From NCBI GenBank assembly GCA_035943635.1, contig DASZBX010000083.1, positions 1 through 64,000 on the forward strand: 64,000 nt of DNA, given 5' to 3'. A program made the translations under genes and the position numbers. How positions within the stretch are numbered: the first letter of the stretch is position 1; every line of letters starts with the position of its first letter. A model generated the notes under the pieces. The model searched no databases. It worked only from the letters and a program-made list of their open reading frames with translations, and was not told the origin of the DNA. The stretch is from DASZBX01 sp035943635 (GTDB taxonomy: Bacteria; Actinomycetota; Actinomycetes; Streptomycetales; Catenulisporaceae). Below are positions 1-14,200 of this stretch, one piece after another.

Positions 1-560
1 ACCGCGACCCGGCGGGCCCGGGCGCCGCGCGCCTCACAGGCCGCGATCAGCGCGTCCAGGCCGGCCGGAGCGCCCGAGACCACTGTGGACCTCGGACCGT
101 TGACCGCCGCGACGGAGACGTCTGCGACATCCGCGAGCAGAATCTCGACCTCGGCGACCGGCAAGGCCACCGACACCATGCCGCCCAGACCGGACAGCAC
201 ACGCAGCAGCCGAGAGCGCGAGACGACGACCCGCAGCGCGTCCTCCAGGGACAGCGCACCGGCAACGCAGGCTGCTGCGATCTCACCCTGAGAGTGACCG
301 ACCACCGCCGACGGGATAACCCCGGCCGAACGCCAGACCGCCGCGAGCGACACCATCACCGCGCACAGGACCGGCTGGACAACATCAACCCGGGCAAGGA
401 GATCCGCGTTATCCAGCGCGTCCCACAACGACCACTCGACCAGGCCGTCAAGGACAGCAGCGCACTCATTCAAGCGAGTGGCGAACGCCTCAGACGACGC
501 GACCAGATCCCGCGCCATCCCGACCCACTGCGAACCCTGACCCGGGAACACGAACACCGG
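1..560 (-). repeat. AT-coding tract near-identical to 50,326-50,885
   Basis: The module 12 AT tract aligns collinearly, at an offset of 50,325 bp, with the module 2 AT of gene B. About nine of ten bases agree by eye, with a perfectly matching stretch of roughly 80 nt at about 476-560. This points to duplication or gene conversion of an AT cassette. Confidence 0.75.
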
Positions 561-2200
561 ACCGGCCGAGGAACCCGCGGCCGCGCCGTGCACGGTGTGA
601 ACGTCGGGCGTCCCGGCGGCGAAGGCGGCCAGGCTCTCGCGCACCGCGTCGAGGTCGGATCCGACCACGACCGCGCGGCGGGTCAGCGCCGAACGCGTGG
701 TGGTCAGCGAGTGGGCCAGGTCGGTCAGCCGGATCCCGGGCTCGTCGGCGAGCAGTCCGGCGAGCTGGTCCGCCTTCGCCTGCAGGGCTTGGGCGTCCTG
801 AGCCGAGATGACCAGGGCGACCGCGGCCGGCGGGGCCGGGGTCTGGGCGGCCGGGGTCTGGGCGTCGGCCTCGGGCGCGGCGGCGGACGCCGGTACCGCG
901 GCCGGGGCTTCGACGATCACGTGCGCGTTGGTACCGCTGAATCCGAACGAGGAGATACCGGCCCGGCGCGGCCGGTCGCCGACCTGCGGCCAGGACTGCG
1001 CCTCGTTCAGCAGCCGCACCTCGCCGGTGGACCAGTCGATGTGCGGCGACGGGACCTCGGCGTGCAGGGTCTTGGGCATCAGGCCGTTGCGCATGGCCAG
1101 CACCATCTTGATGATGCCGCCGACGCCCGCCGCGGCCTGGCTGTGGCCGATGTTGGACTTGAGCGAGCCGAGCCACAGCGGCCGGTCCTCGGGCCGGTCG
1201 GCGCCGTAGGTGGCCAGCAGGGCCTGCGCCTCGATCGGGTCGCCGAGGTTCGTGCCGGTGCCGTGTGCCTCCACCACGTCCACGTCGCCGGTGCCCAGGC
1301 CCGCGTTCGCCAGGGCCTGGCGGATGACGCGCTGCTGGGACGGGCCGTTCGGGGCGGTCAGGCCGTTGGACGCGCCGTCCTGGTTGACCGCCGAGCCGCG
1401 CACCACCGCGAGGATCCGGTGGCCGTTGCGCTCGGCGTCCGAGCGGCGCTCCAGCAGCAGCATGCCGGCGCCCTCGGACCAGCCGGTGCCGTCCGCGTCG
1501 GCGGAGAAGGCCTTGACCCGGCCGTCCTGGGCCAGGCCGCGCTGCTTGCTGAACTCGATGAACGCGCCCGGGGTGGCCATCACGGTCACGCCGCCGGCCA
1601 GGGCCATGCTGCACTCGCCGGTGCGCAGCGCCTGGATCGCCCAGTGCAGGGCGACCAGGGACGAGGAGCAGGCGGTGTCGACGGTGACCGCGGGGCCTTC
1701 GAGGCCGAAGGTGTAGGAGACCCGGCCGGAGGCGATGCTCGCGGAGGTCCCGGTGCCGAGGTAGCCTTCGGCGTCCTCGCCGATCGCCACCACGTGGTTG
1801 GTGTAGTCGTGGTACATCACGCCGGCGAACACGCCGGTGTGCGAGCCGCGCAGCGAGTGCGGGTCGATGCCCGCGCCCTCGATGGCTTCCCAGGAGGTTT
1901 CCAGCAGCAGCCGCTGCTGCGGGTCCATGGCCAGGGCCTCGCGCGGGCTGATCCCGAAGAACGCGGCGTCGAACTGCGCGGCGTCGTAGAGGAATCCGCC
2001 TTCGCCGGCGTAGCTGGTGCCCATCCGGTCCGGGTCGGGGTCGAACAGCGCTTCGAGGTCCCAGCCGCGGTCCTCGGGGAAGCCGGAGATCCCGTCGCGG
2101 CCCTCGGCGACCAGGTCCCACAGCTGCTCGGGGGTGGTCACCCCGCCCGGGTAGCGGCAGCCCATGCCGACGATGACGATCGGGTCCTCGGCCAGGCCGG
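1..2200 (-). other. PKS module 12 (partial): KS-AT(methylmalonyl-type)
   Basis: The KS has DTACSSS near 1,670 and HGTGT near 1,260. The AT carries VVGHSQGEIA near 271-302, the methylmalonyl-type form. The window ends just before the YASH-equivalent position; the last visible residues (RRVAV) match those preceding DYASH in module 2. Reductive domains and ACP lie beyond the edge. Confidence 0.82.
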
Positions 2201-5200
2201 AGAGCGCAGCCGGGGTGGTGCCGGTCGGCGTCGCGGCGGCCTCGTCCTCGCCGAACAGTTCGGTGCGCAGGTGTGCGGCCAGGGCGTTCGGGGTCGGGTA
2301 GTCGAAGACCGTGGTGGCCGGCAGCCGCAGGCCGGTCGCCTCCGACAGCCGGTTGCGCAGCTCGACCGAGGTCAGCGAGTCGAAGCCGAACTCCTTGAAC
2401 GGACGGGCCGGATCGACCGCCGCGGCCCCGGCGTGGCCCAGGACCGCGGCCACCGCGGTGCGGACCAGGTCGGTCAGTTCGGCGGCCTGCTCGGCGGCGG
2501 TCAGCTCGGCCAGCCGGTCGCGCAGGGTCGCGGCGGCCCGGGCGTCGGTGAAGGCGCGGCGGCGGCCGGAGGCGGGGACCAGGGCGCGCAGCAGTTCCGG
2601 CACGTGCCGTCCGCCGGTGCGCAGGACCGCGACGTCCAGGCCGACCGGGATCAGGACGGCCCGCTCGTCGGCGGCGCGCAGGGCGGCGTCGAACAGGGCC
2701 GTGCCCTCGGTGGTGGTCAGGGCGCGGATGCCGCCGCGGGCCATCCGGGCCCGGTCGGCCTCGGCCAGGCCGCCGGTGAGGCCGGAGTCCTGTTCCCACA
2801 GGCCCCAGGCCAGGGACAGGCCGGGCCGGCCCTGGCTGCGGCGCGCGGCCATCAGGGCGTCCAGGTAGGAGTTCGCGGCCGCGTAGTTGGCCTGCCCGGC
2901 GCCGCCGAGGATGCCGGAGACCGAGGAGAAGACCACGAACCGGGCCAGCGGCAGGTCGCGGGTGGCGGCGTCCAGGTTGGCGGCCGCGTCCACCTTCGCG
3001 GCGAAGACCGCGGCCAGCCGTTGCGGGGTCAGGCCGGTGAGGACCGCGTCGTCGACCACGCCGGCCGCGTGCACGACGGCGGTGATCGAGGGGCGGTCGC
3101 CGATCAGGTCGGCGACGGCCGCGCGGTCGGCGAGGTCGCAGGCCACGGCCTGGGTGCGCACCCCGGACGCGGTGAGGTCGGCGACGAGTTCGGCCATCCC
3201 GGGGGCGTCGGCGCCGCGCCGGGAGACGAGGATGAGTTCGGTGACGCCCTGCTCGGCCGCGTGCCGGGCGAAGACGCCGCCGAGTGTGCCGGAGGCGCCG
3301 GTGAGCAGGACGGTGTCGCCCGGGCCGAAGCCGGCGGCGGGCTGGGCCGGGTCGGCCGGGATCGCGGCGGCCCGGACCAGGCGGGGCACCCGGACCTGGG
3401 TGCCGCGGACCGAGGACTGCGGCTCGCCGACCGCGAGGGCGAGGGCGATCTGCTCGTCGGCGGCGCCGCCCTGGTAGTCGGCGTCGACGTCGACCAGCAG
3501 GAACCGGCCGGGGTTCTCCGACTGCGCGGAGCGGACCAGGCCCCAGACCGCGGCGGCGGCCAGGTCGGGCGACCCGGCGGCGTCCACGGCGCCGTGGGTC
3601 ACGACCACGAGCCGGGCCTCGGCGGACGGCTCCGGCGCGGCTTCGAGCGCGCCGAGCCAGGTCTGCAGGGCGCCGAGGACCTCGGTGGTGATCTGCAGCA
3701 CGTCCCCGGGGCCGGCCTCGGCCGTCGGGGGCACGCGCAGGATCCGGGTGTCGGCCAGGTCGGCGAGCGGCACGGCCGGGCCGGACCCGGCCGCCGGGAC
3801 GAAGTCGAGGGCGAACATGGACCGGGCCGCGGCGCCGGCGTCGCCGTGCGGGTCGAGCTGCTCGGCGGCGACCGGGCGCAACGCGAGGCCGCGGACCGTG
3901 ACCACCGGCGCGCCGGCGTCGTCGGCGGCCCACAGCGACACCCCGGAGCCGGAACGGCGCAACAGAACCCGCAGCCGGGCGGCGCCGGTGGCGAACAGGC
4001 GCACTCCGGACCAGGAGAACGGCAGGCCGCTCTCCTCGACCAGCCCGCCGAGGCCGAGCGCGTGCAGCGCCGAGTCCAGCAGGGCCGGGTGCACGCCGTA
4101 CCCGGCGGCGCTGGCGCCCTCGGGCAGCGACACCTCGGCGAAGACCTCGCCGTCGCCGCGCCAGAGGCCGGTCAGGCCCTGGAAGGCCGGGCCGTAGCCG
4201 AATCCGGCCGCGGCCAGGCGCTGGTAGGCGTCGGTCAGGTCCACGGACTCGGTCCCGGCCGGCGGCCAGCCCTCGGCCAGGACGGCCGCGGGCCCGGTCC
4301 CGGCGGCCGGGTCGGCCTCCTCGGCCGGGCTCAGCCGGGCCAGGACGCCGGTCGCGTGCCGGGTCCACAGGTCGTCGGAGCCCTCGAGGCGGCCGTACAC
4401 CGCGACGGCGCACTCCCCGGCCTCGGTCGGCGGGTCGACCTGCACCTGGATCTGGATCGCGCCGACGGCCGGGAGCACCAGCGATGCTTCGAGGGTGAGC
4501 TCGTCGAGTCGGCCGCAGCCGACCTCGTCGCCGGCCCGGACCACCATGTCCACGAACGCGGTCCCGGGCAGCAGCACCACGCCGTGGACCACGTGGTCGG
4601 CCAGCCACGGCACCGTGGCCGGGGAGAGCCGGCCGGTCAGGATGCAGCCGCCGGAACCGGCCACGGCGACCGACACCCCGGCCAGCGGGTGGTCGACGCC
4701 GGTCAGGCCGAGTTCGGTGACTCCGGCGCGGCGGGCCGGGGCGTCGAGCCAGAACTCCCGGCGGGCGAAGCCGTAGGTCGGCAGCTCGAGCGGTCCGCGG
4801 CCGGACCCGCCGGTGAAGGCGGTCCAGTCGACCGGCACGCCGTGCGTCCACGCGGTGGACACGGCCGCGACCGCGGTCGACACCTCGTCGCGGCCGACGC
4901 GGACCGTGGCGGCGAACGCGAGGTCGGTGGCGGTCAGGCAGTCCTGGGCCATCGCGGTCAGGACACCGTCCGGGCCGAGTTCGAGGAAGGTGCGGGCACC
5001 GAATTCGTACGCTGCGGTGACGCCGTCGGCGAAGCGGACCGCGGCACGGACATGGTTGACCCAGTACTCCGGGGTCGAAAACTCAGCGCCAGCAAGGGAT
5101 CCGGAGACATTGGAGATGACCGGGAGCCGCGGCTCGTTCCAGGTGAGGATATTCAGGATGCTGCGGAACTCGTCGAGCATCGGCTCCATGAGTGAGGAGT

Positions 5201-8200
5201 GGAACGCGTGCGAGACGGTCAGTTTCTTGGTCTTGCGGCCTTGGGCGGCCAGCTGCTCGGCCACGGTAGTGACGGCCGCTTCGGTGCCGGAGAGCACGAC
5301 CGAGGCCGGGCCGTTGACCGCCGCGATATCGACGCCTTCGATCAGCAGCGGCAGGACCTCTTCCTCAGAGGCCTGAACTGCGACCATGACGCCGCCGGAC
5401 GGCAGCGCCTGCATCAGGCGGCCGCGGGCTGTGACCAGGGTGCAGGCGTCGGCGAGGGACAGAACACCGGCCACGTGCGCGGCAGCGATCTCGCCGATCG
5501 AGTGGCCCAGCAACACATCCGGCTTCACGCCCCACGATTCCAGCAACCGGAAGATCGCGACCTCGATCGCGAACAACGCAGGCTGCGCATATTCGGTCTG
5601 GTCGATCGACCCGGCATCGGGCTCGGCGAAATCAAAGTGCGCATACACCGCGTCGAAGGCCGCGGCGAACGCCGGGAACGCCGCATACAGCTCGCGTCCC
5701 ATCGCAGCTCGCTGCGAACCCTGGCCGGTGAACAGGAACGCGAGGGCTCCCCCGGCGACGGAACCGGAGACGACCTGCGCCGACCCCTCCCGCTGCGCGA
5801 TCGCGCGCAGGCCGGCGAGCAGGTCCTCGCGTCCGGTGCCGAGAACGACCGCGCGGTCCGTCATCCGGGAGCGGGCGGCCAGGGCCCGGCTGACGTCCGC
5901 GTCCGTGGCCTCGGGCTGTGCGGCCAGGAAGGACAGCAGGCGGTGGGCTTGGCGGATCAGGCCCTCGTCGCTGCGGGCGGACAGCGGCCAGGCCGAGATC
6001 GGCGCGTCGGCGGCCTGCGCGGCTGCCGGCTCGGCGGTCTCGATGGCCTGACCGGCGACCGTCGCGGGCTGTTCGATGATGACGTGGGCGTTGGTGCCGC
6101 TGATGCCGAACGAGGACACCGCGGCGCGGCGCGGGCGGTCGTCGCCGGTCTCGGGCCACGGCTGCTCCCGGGTCAGCAGCCGGATGTCGGCGGCGGACCA
6201 GTCGATGTGCGGTGAGGCGACGTCGGCGTGCAGGGTCCTGGGCATCAGGCCGTGCCGGATCGCCATGACCATCTTGATGATTCCGCCGACGCCCGCTGCG
6301 GCCTGGCTGTGGCCGATGTTGGACTTGAGCGAGCCGAGGTACAGCGGCTTGTCCTCGGGCCGGCCCTGGCCGTAGGTCGCGATCAAGGCCTGGACCTCGA
6401 TCGGATCGCCGAGAACCGTGCCGGTGCCATGGCCTTCGACCAGGTCCACGTCACCGTAGGACAGGCCGCCGCTGGCCAGCGCCTGACGGATCACCCGCTG
6501 CTGCGACGGACCGTTCGGCGCGGTCAGGCCGTTCGAGGCGCCGTCCTGGTTGACCGCGGAGCCGCGGACCACGGCCAGGATCCGGTGCCCGTTGCGCGCC
6601 GCAGCGGACTGCCGTTCCAGTAGCAGCATTCCGGCGCCCTCGGACCAGCCGGTGCCGTCGGCGTCGGAGCCGAACGACTTGCACCGGCCGTCGGCGGCCA
6701 GTCCGCGCTGCTTGCTGAACTCGACGAACGCGCCGGGCGTGGCCATCACGGTCACCCCGCCGGCCAGGGCCAGGTCGCATTCGCCCTGGCGTAGCGCCTG
6801 GGCGGCCAGGTGCAGGGCGACCAGGGAGGAGGAGCAGGCCGTGTCGATCGTCATCGCCGGGCCTTCGAGCCCGAAGGTGTAGGAGATCCGGCCGGAGACC
6901 ACGCTGCCGGCGTTGCCGGTGCCCAGGAACCCGTCGACCTCCTCAGGGACCGACTGCAGACGGGCCGCATAGTCGTGGTACATCACGCCGGCGAAGACAC
7001 CGGTCCGCGATCCGCGCACCGCGTCCGGGTCGATTCCAGCCCGCTCGAACGCCTCCCACGAGGTCTCCAGCAGCAACCGTTGCTGCGGGTCCATCGCCAG
7101 GGCCTCACGCGGGCTGATCCCGAAGAACCCGGGGTCGAAGTGCGCCGCCTCGTGCAGGAAGCCGCCTTCGTTGGTGTAGCTCGTCCCGGGGCGCAGGCCG
7201 TCCGGGTCGTAGAGCTCGGTCAGGTCCCAGCCGCGGTTCTCCGGGAAGGAGGAGATCCCGTCCCGGCCCTGGGCCACCAGGTCCCACAGCTGCTCGGGCG
7301 ACTCGATGCCGCCGGGGAACCGGCAGGCCATGCCCACGATCACGATCGGGTCGTCGGCGGCGGCCAGGGCCGTGCTGACCAGTGTGTCGAGTTCGCTCTC
7401 GGCGTCGCCGAACAGCTCGGTGCGCAGGTGTGCGGCCAGGGCGTTCGGGGTCGGGTAGTCGAACACCGCGGTGGCCGGCAGGCGCAGGCCGGTCGCTTCG
7501 GAGAGCCGGTTGCGCAGCTCGACCGAGGTCAGCGAGTCGAAGCCGATCTCCTTGAACGCGCGGGCCGGATCGACCGAGGCGGCTCCGGCGTGGCCGAGCA
7601 CTCCGGCCACGTGGGTGCGGACCAGGTCGGCCAGCTGCTCGGTCTGGTCGGCGGCGCTGAGCCCGGCGAGCCGGTCGCGCAGCGTCGTGACGGCGCGCAC
7701 GTCCGTGAACGCCTGGCGGCGGCCGGGCACGAGCACGCGCAGCAGCTCCGGCACCTGGTTGCTGCCGCGCAAAGCCTGGAGGTCGAGGTTGAGCGGGATG
7801 AGCAGCGAGCGCGGGCTGTCGAGCGCGGCGTCGAACAACGCCACACCCTCCTCGATACTCAGCGCACGAACACCCGAACGCGCCATCCGGGCCCGGTCGG
7901 CCTCGGACAGGGCACCGGCCATACTCGCGTCCTGATCCCACAGGCCCCAGGCGAGCGAGAGGCCCGGCAGGCCTGCCTCGCGGCGCGAGGCCATCAGCGC
8001 GTCCAGGAACGAGTTCGCCGCCGCGTAGTTACCCTGACCCGCGGCGCCCAGGACGCCCGAAGTGGAGGAGAAGACCACGAACCGGGACAGCGGCAGGTGC
8101 CGCGTCGCAGCATCCAGATTTGATGCGGCGTCGACCTTGGCCGCGAACACCGAGGCCAAACGTTCCGGCGTGAGACTTGAGATGACCGCGTCATCCACGA

Positions 8201-11200
8201 TGCCCGCCGCGTGAACCACGGCGGTGAGCGAGGGATGCCGGGAAATCAATTCGACCACTGCGATGCGGTCGGCCAGATCGCAGGACTCGACCTCGGCCGC
8301 CACACCGGACTCGGCGAGTTCGGCGACCAGCTCGGCCATTCCGGGCGCGGCCAGGCCCCGACGGGACACGAGCACCAGCTTCGTCACGCCGGACTGGGCC
8401 AAGTGCCGGGCGAACACGCCGCCGAGGGCACCGGAAGCGCCGGTCAGCACCACGGTGTCGGCGGAACCGAAACCATCAAGCCCGGCTTCGACATCCGACG
8501 CGGGCAGCTCGGCGCGCACCAACCGGGGCACCCACACCTCGTCGCCGCGCACCACGACCTGCGACTCGCCGACCGCCAGGCCGCGCGCGACCTGCTCGTC
8601 CACGTCGCCGTCGGCATCGACGTCGACCAGCACGAACAGGCCCGGGTTCTCCGACTGGGCCGAACGCACCAGACCCCACACCGCCGCAGCGGCCACATCC
8701 ACCGGACTGCCGAGCGCCACGGCGCCGCGCGTCACCAACACCAGGCGCGATTCGGACGGCCGGTCCTCGGCAAGCCATCTCTGCAACACTTCCAGAACCG
8801 CAGCAGAGGTGCCCAACACCTCGGCCGGGTCCCCGGACGCCGCGACAGGAACCTGATAGACCTCGGCCGCAGACGATCCTGCCAACGGCGCCACCGGGCC
8901 CGACGCACTCGCGGCAACCCAGTCCAGGGCGAACAACGACTGCCCGATCCGCACGCCGCCGGACGCGGCGACCAGTCCCGCGGCCACCGGGCGCAGCGCG
9001 AGGCTGCGTACCGAGACCACCGGCGCACCGGCGTCGTCGGCGGCCCACAGCGACACGCCCGAACCCGAGCGCCGCAACCGGACCCGCAGCCGGACCGCGC
9101 CCGTGGCGTGGATCCGTACGCCCGCCCAGGAGAACGGCAGGCCGGTCTCGTCGACCAGACCGCCGAAGCCCAGAGCGTGCAGCGCGGCGTCCAGCAGGGC
9201 CGGGTGCACTCCCGCGCCGTCGACCGGGACGCCTTCCGGCAGCTCGACCTCGGCGAACACATCACCGTCGCGCAGCCAGACGCCCGCGAGTCCCTGGAAC
9301 ACCGGGCCGTAGCCCAAGCCGACCAAGGCGAGGTCGTCGTACACGGCCGAAACGTCCGCCACCTGTGCGCCGGTCGGCGGCCAGACGGTCAGGTCGGCCG
9401 GTTCCACCTCGTCGCCGACCCGGGCCGAGAGCGTGCCGGACGCGTACCGCGTCCACGGCGCACTCTCGTCGCCCTCCGGCCGGGCGTAGACCGCGACGGC
9501 GCACTGTCCGGCATCGTCCTGCGCGTCGACCTGCACCTGAATCTGCACGGCTTCCGCGGAGACCGGCACCACCAGCGGCGCTTCGAGGGTCAGCTCGTCC
9601 AGGTAGTCACAGCCGACCTCCTCGCCGGCCCGGATCGCGATGTCCACGAACGCCGTCCCCGGCAGCAGCACCGCGCCGTGGATCACGTGGTCGGCCAGCC
9701 AGGCCGCCGAGGCCAGGGAAAGCCGGCCGGTCAGCACCCGGCCGCCGGACCCGGCCAGGCCGACACTGACGCCGACCAGGTCGTGCGCCACCCCGGCCAG
9801 CCCGAACTCGCCCACACCCGCGCGGCGGGCCGGTGCGTCGAGCCAGAACCGGCGCCGCTCGAAGGCGTAGGTCGGCAGCTCGACCCGCGGGCTGCTGCCC
9901 GTGGCGGGCTGCACGGCGGCCCAGTCCACCGGAACGCCGCGCACCCAGGCGGTGGCGGCCGCGGCGAGCGCCGTGTGCGGCTCGTCGCGGCCGGCGCGGA
10001 CCGTGGCCGCGAAGGCGACATCGCTCGTGGTCAGGCAGTCCTGGGCCATCGCGGTCAGGACGCCGTCGGGGCCGAGTTCGAGGAAGGTGCGGGCACCGAA
10101 TTCGTACGCTGCGGTGACGCCGTCGGCGAACCGGACCGCGGCGCGCACGTGGTTGACCCAGTACTCGGGAGTCGAAAACTCAACGCCAGCAAGGGAACCG
10201 GAGACGTTCGAGATGACCGGGATCCGCGGCTCGTTCCAGGTCAGGCCATTTAGGACACCGCGGAACTCGTCGAGCATCGGCTCCATCAGCGCGGAGTGGA
10301 ACGCGTGCGAGACGGTCAGCTTCTTGGTCTTACGGCCCTGCGCGGCCAGCTGCTCGGCCACAGCCGCGACGGCCGCTTCGGTGCCGGAGAGCACGACCGA
10401 GGTCAGGCCGTTGATCGCCGCGATGTCCACGCCGTCAGCCAGCAGCGGCAGGACCTCTTCCTCAGAGGCCTGAACCGCCACCATCACACCACCGGACGGC
10501 AACGCCTGCATCAGACGGCCGCGGGCTGTGACCAGGGCGCAGGCGTCGGCGAGGGACAGAACACCGGCAACGTGCGCGGCCGCGATCTCGCCGATCGAGT
10601 GGCCCAGCAACACATCCGGCTTCACGCCCCACGATTCCAGCAACCGGAAGATCGCGACCTCGATCGCGAACAACGCGGGCTGCGCGAACTCGGTCCGGTC
10701 GATCGACCCGGCGCCCGGCTCCGCGAAATCAAAGTGCGCATACACCGCGTCGAAGGCCGCGGCGAAGACCGGGAAGTCCGCGTACAGCTCGCGTCCCATC
10801 CCGGCCCGCTGCGAACCCTGACCGGTGAACAGGAACGCGAGCGCGCCCTCAACCACCGACCCGGTCACCACCGCGCCGGAGGCCTCGCCGAGCGCGATCG
10901 AGCTGAGCCCGTCGATCAGGGTCTCGCGGTCCGCGCCGAGCACGACCGCGCGGTCCGTCATCCGCGACCGCAGTGCCAGCGCGCGGCCGACGCCGCCGGC
11001 CGGCAGCTCGGGCGCCGTGCCCAGGAAGGAGACCAGGCGCTCGGTCTGGCGCACCAGGCCGTCGGCGCCGCCGCGGGCCGACAGCGGCCAGGCGGTCAGC
11101 CGCGCGGCCGGCTCGGCGCCGGTCTCCGGCGCGGACGCGTCGGGTGCGGCGGCCGGCTCGGGCTCGCGGCCGGCCGGGGCCTGCTCGATCACGACGTGCG

Positions 11201-14200
11201 CGTTGGTGCCGCTGATGCCGAACGAGGACACCGCCGCCCGGCGCGGGCGCGGGCCGACCTCGGGCCACGGCCGCCCCTCGGTGAGCAGGCGCACCTCGCC
11301 CGCCGACCAGTCGATGTGCGGCGAGGGCTCGTCCACGTTCAGGGTGGGCGGCATGAAGGCGTTGCGCAGGGCCATGACGACTTTGATGATGCCGCCGACG
11401 CCCGCCGCGGCCTGGGCGTGGCCGATGTTCGACTTGAACGAGCCGAGGTACAGCGGCCGGTCCTCGGGCCGGTCTGAACCATAGGTGGCCAGCAGGGCTT
11501 GCGCCTCGATCGGGTCGCCGAGGACCGTGCCGGTGCCGTGGCCTTCGACCAGGTCCACGTCACCGTAGGACAGGCCGCCGCTGGCCAGCGCCTGGCGGAT
11601 CACCCGCTGCTGGGACGGACCGTTCGGCGCGGTCAGGCCGTTGGACGCGCCGTCCTGGTTGACCGCGCTGCTGCGCACGACCGCCAGGATCGGGTGCCCG
11701 TTGCGGATCGCGTCGGACTGGCGCTCGACCAGGATCATCCCGGCGCCCTCGGACCAACTGGTGCCATCGGCCGCACCGGCGAACGACTTGCACCGGCCGT
11801 CGGTGGCCAGGCCGCGCTGCTTGCTGAACTCCACGAAGGTGCTCGGCGTCGACATGACCGTGACGCCGCCGGCCAGGGCCATCGTGCACTCGCCGCGCTG
11901 GAGGGCCTGGATCGCCCAGTGCAGCGCGACCAGAGACGAGGAGCAGGCCGTGTCCACGGTGACCGCCGGGCCTTCGAGCCCGAAGGTGTAGGAGATCCGG
12001 CCGGAGACCACACTGCCGGCGTTGCCGGTGCCCAGGAACCCGTCAACCTCCTCAGGGACCGACTGCAGGCGGGCCGCGTAGTCGTGATACATGAGGCCGG
12101 CGAACACGCCGGTCCGCGATCCGCGCAGGGCGTCCGGGTCGATCCCGGCCCGCTCGAACGCCTCCCAGGACGTCTCCAGCAGCAACCGCTGCTGCGGGTC
12201 CATGGCCAGGGCCTCACGCGGGCTGATCCCGAAGAACCCGGGGTCGAACTGGGCCGCGTCGTGCAGGAAGCCGCCCGCGCTGACGTAGCTCGTGCCCGGG
12301 CGCACGCTGTCCGGGTCGTAGAGCTCGGCCAGATCCCAACCGCGGTTGTCCGGGAAGGAGGAGATGCCGTCGACTCCGTCCAGGACCATCCGCCACAGCT
12401 CCTCCGGCGAACGCACGTCACCGGGGAAGCGGCAGGCCATTCCGATGATCGCAATCGGGTCGTCGGTCGCGATCGGGTCCATCGCGAACTCGGCCACAGC
12501 GTCCTGCTGGTCGGCCACGAGTTCAGTGCGCAGTAGCACTGCGACGGCTCTGGGTGTCGCGTAGTCGAACACGAGAGTCGCAGGTAGGCGCAGTCCGGTG
12601 GCCGCGTTCAGCCGATTGCGCAGTTCTACTGCGCTCAGGGAGTCGGCGCCGAGTTCGCGGAACGAGCGGTCCGGTCCGACCTCGGCCAGCGACCCGTAGC
12701 CGAGGGCCTCGGCGGCGTGGGTCCGGACGAGTTCGAGCAGCAGTTTGTCCTGGTCGGCGGCCGGGAGTGCGGACAGCGTCTGGGCCAGCGTGCTCTGCCG
12801 GGCCTCGGCGCGGCGCGCGGCGCTGCGGGTGGGCGCGGGCACGAGGGCCTGGAGGATGTGCGGGACCTGGGTGCCGCGCAGTACCTGGAGGTCCAGGTTG
12901 AGCGGGATGAGCAGCGAGCGCGGGCTGTCGAGCGCGGCGTCGAAGAGGGCCACGCCCTCCTCGATGCTCAGGGCGCGGACGCCCGAGCGAGCCATCCGGG
13001 CCCGGTCGGCCTCGGACAGGGCGCCGGCCATACTCGCGTCCTGATCCCACAGGCCCCAGGCGAGCGAGAGGCCCGGCCGGCCTGCCTCGCGGCGAACGGC
13101 CATCAGCGCGTCCAGGAACGAGTTCGCCGCCGCGTAGTTACCCTGACCCGCGGCGCCCAGGACGCCCGAAGTGGAGGAGAAGACCACGAATCGGCTCAGC
13201 GGCAGGTGCCGGGTCGCAGCATCCAGATTTGATGCGGCGTCGACCTTGGCTGCGAACACCGAGGCCAAACGGTCCGGCGTCAGGCCGGAGATCACCGCGT
13301 CGTCGACGACGCCCGCCGCGTGTACGACGGCCGTGATCGTGGGGTGGGCGTCGATCAAGGCGGCCACAGCGGCGCTGTCGGACAGGTCGCAGGCTTCTGT
13401 CTCGACTGTCACGCCAGAGTCGGCCAGTTCCGCAACCAGGTGCGCCATGCCCGGCGCGGCCAGGCCGCGGCGGGACACCAGCACCAGCTTCGTCACGCCG
13501 GACTGGGCCAGGTGCCGCGCGAACACGCCGCCGAGGGCGCCCGAAGCACCGGTCAGCAACACCGTGTCGGCCGGGTCGAAACCACCGGCCTCGGCCTTGG
13601 CCCGCACCAGCCGAGGCACCCACGCCTCGCCGCCGCGCACCACGACCTGCGATTCGCCGACCGCCAGGCCGAGCGCGATCTGCTCGTCGGAGTCGTCGGC
13701 GTCAACATCTACCAGCACGAACCGGCCCGGGATCTCCGACTGGGCCGAACGCACCAGACCCCACACCGCCGCAGCGGCCACATCCACCACATTGCCGACG
13801 CCGACCGCGCCGCGGGTCACCACCACCAGCCGCGAATCGACCGGCCGATCCTCGTCGGCGAGCCACTCCTGGAGCACACCCAACAGTCCGGCGGAGATTT
13901 CCAGGACCTCGGCCGGATCCCCGGAGACTGCGACAGGAACCTGATAGACCTCGGCCTCCGGCAGTTCGGCCGGCGGCACGACCGAGCCCGGCGCGGCCGC
14001 GACCCAGTCCACGGCGAACAACGACTGTCCGACCCGCACGCCGCCGGCCCCGCCGGCCTGGCCCGCGGACAGCGGGCGCAACACCAGGCCGGCCACGGAG
14101 ATCACCGGCGCGCCGGTCTCGTCGGCGCCCCACAGCGAGACGCCCGAACCGGTGCGCCGCAGCCGGACCCGCAGCCGGTCCGCGCCGGTGGCGAACAGCT

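Noticed and set aside
490..4851. A 1,453-codon minus-strand frame rich in Arg, Pro and Gly
   Set aside because: It is the wrong frame of gene E; the true frame contains the module 11-12 KS, AT, DH, KR and ACP motifs.
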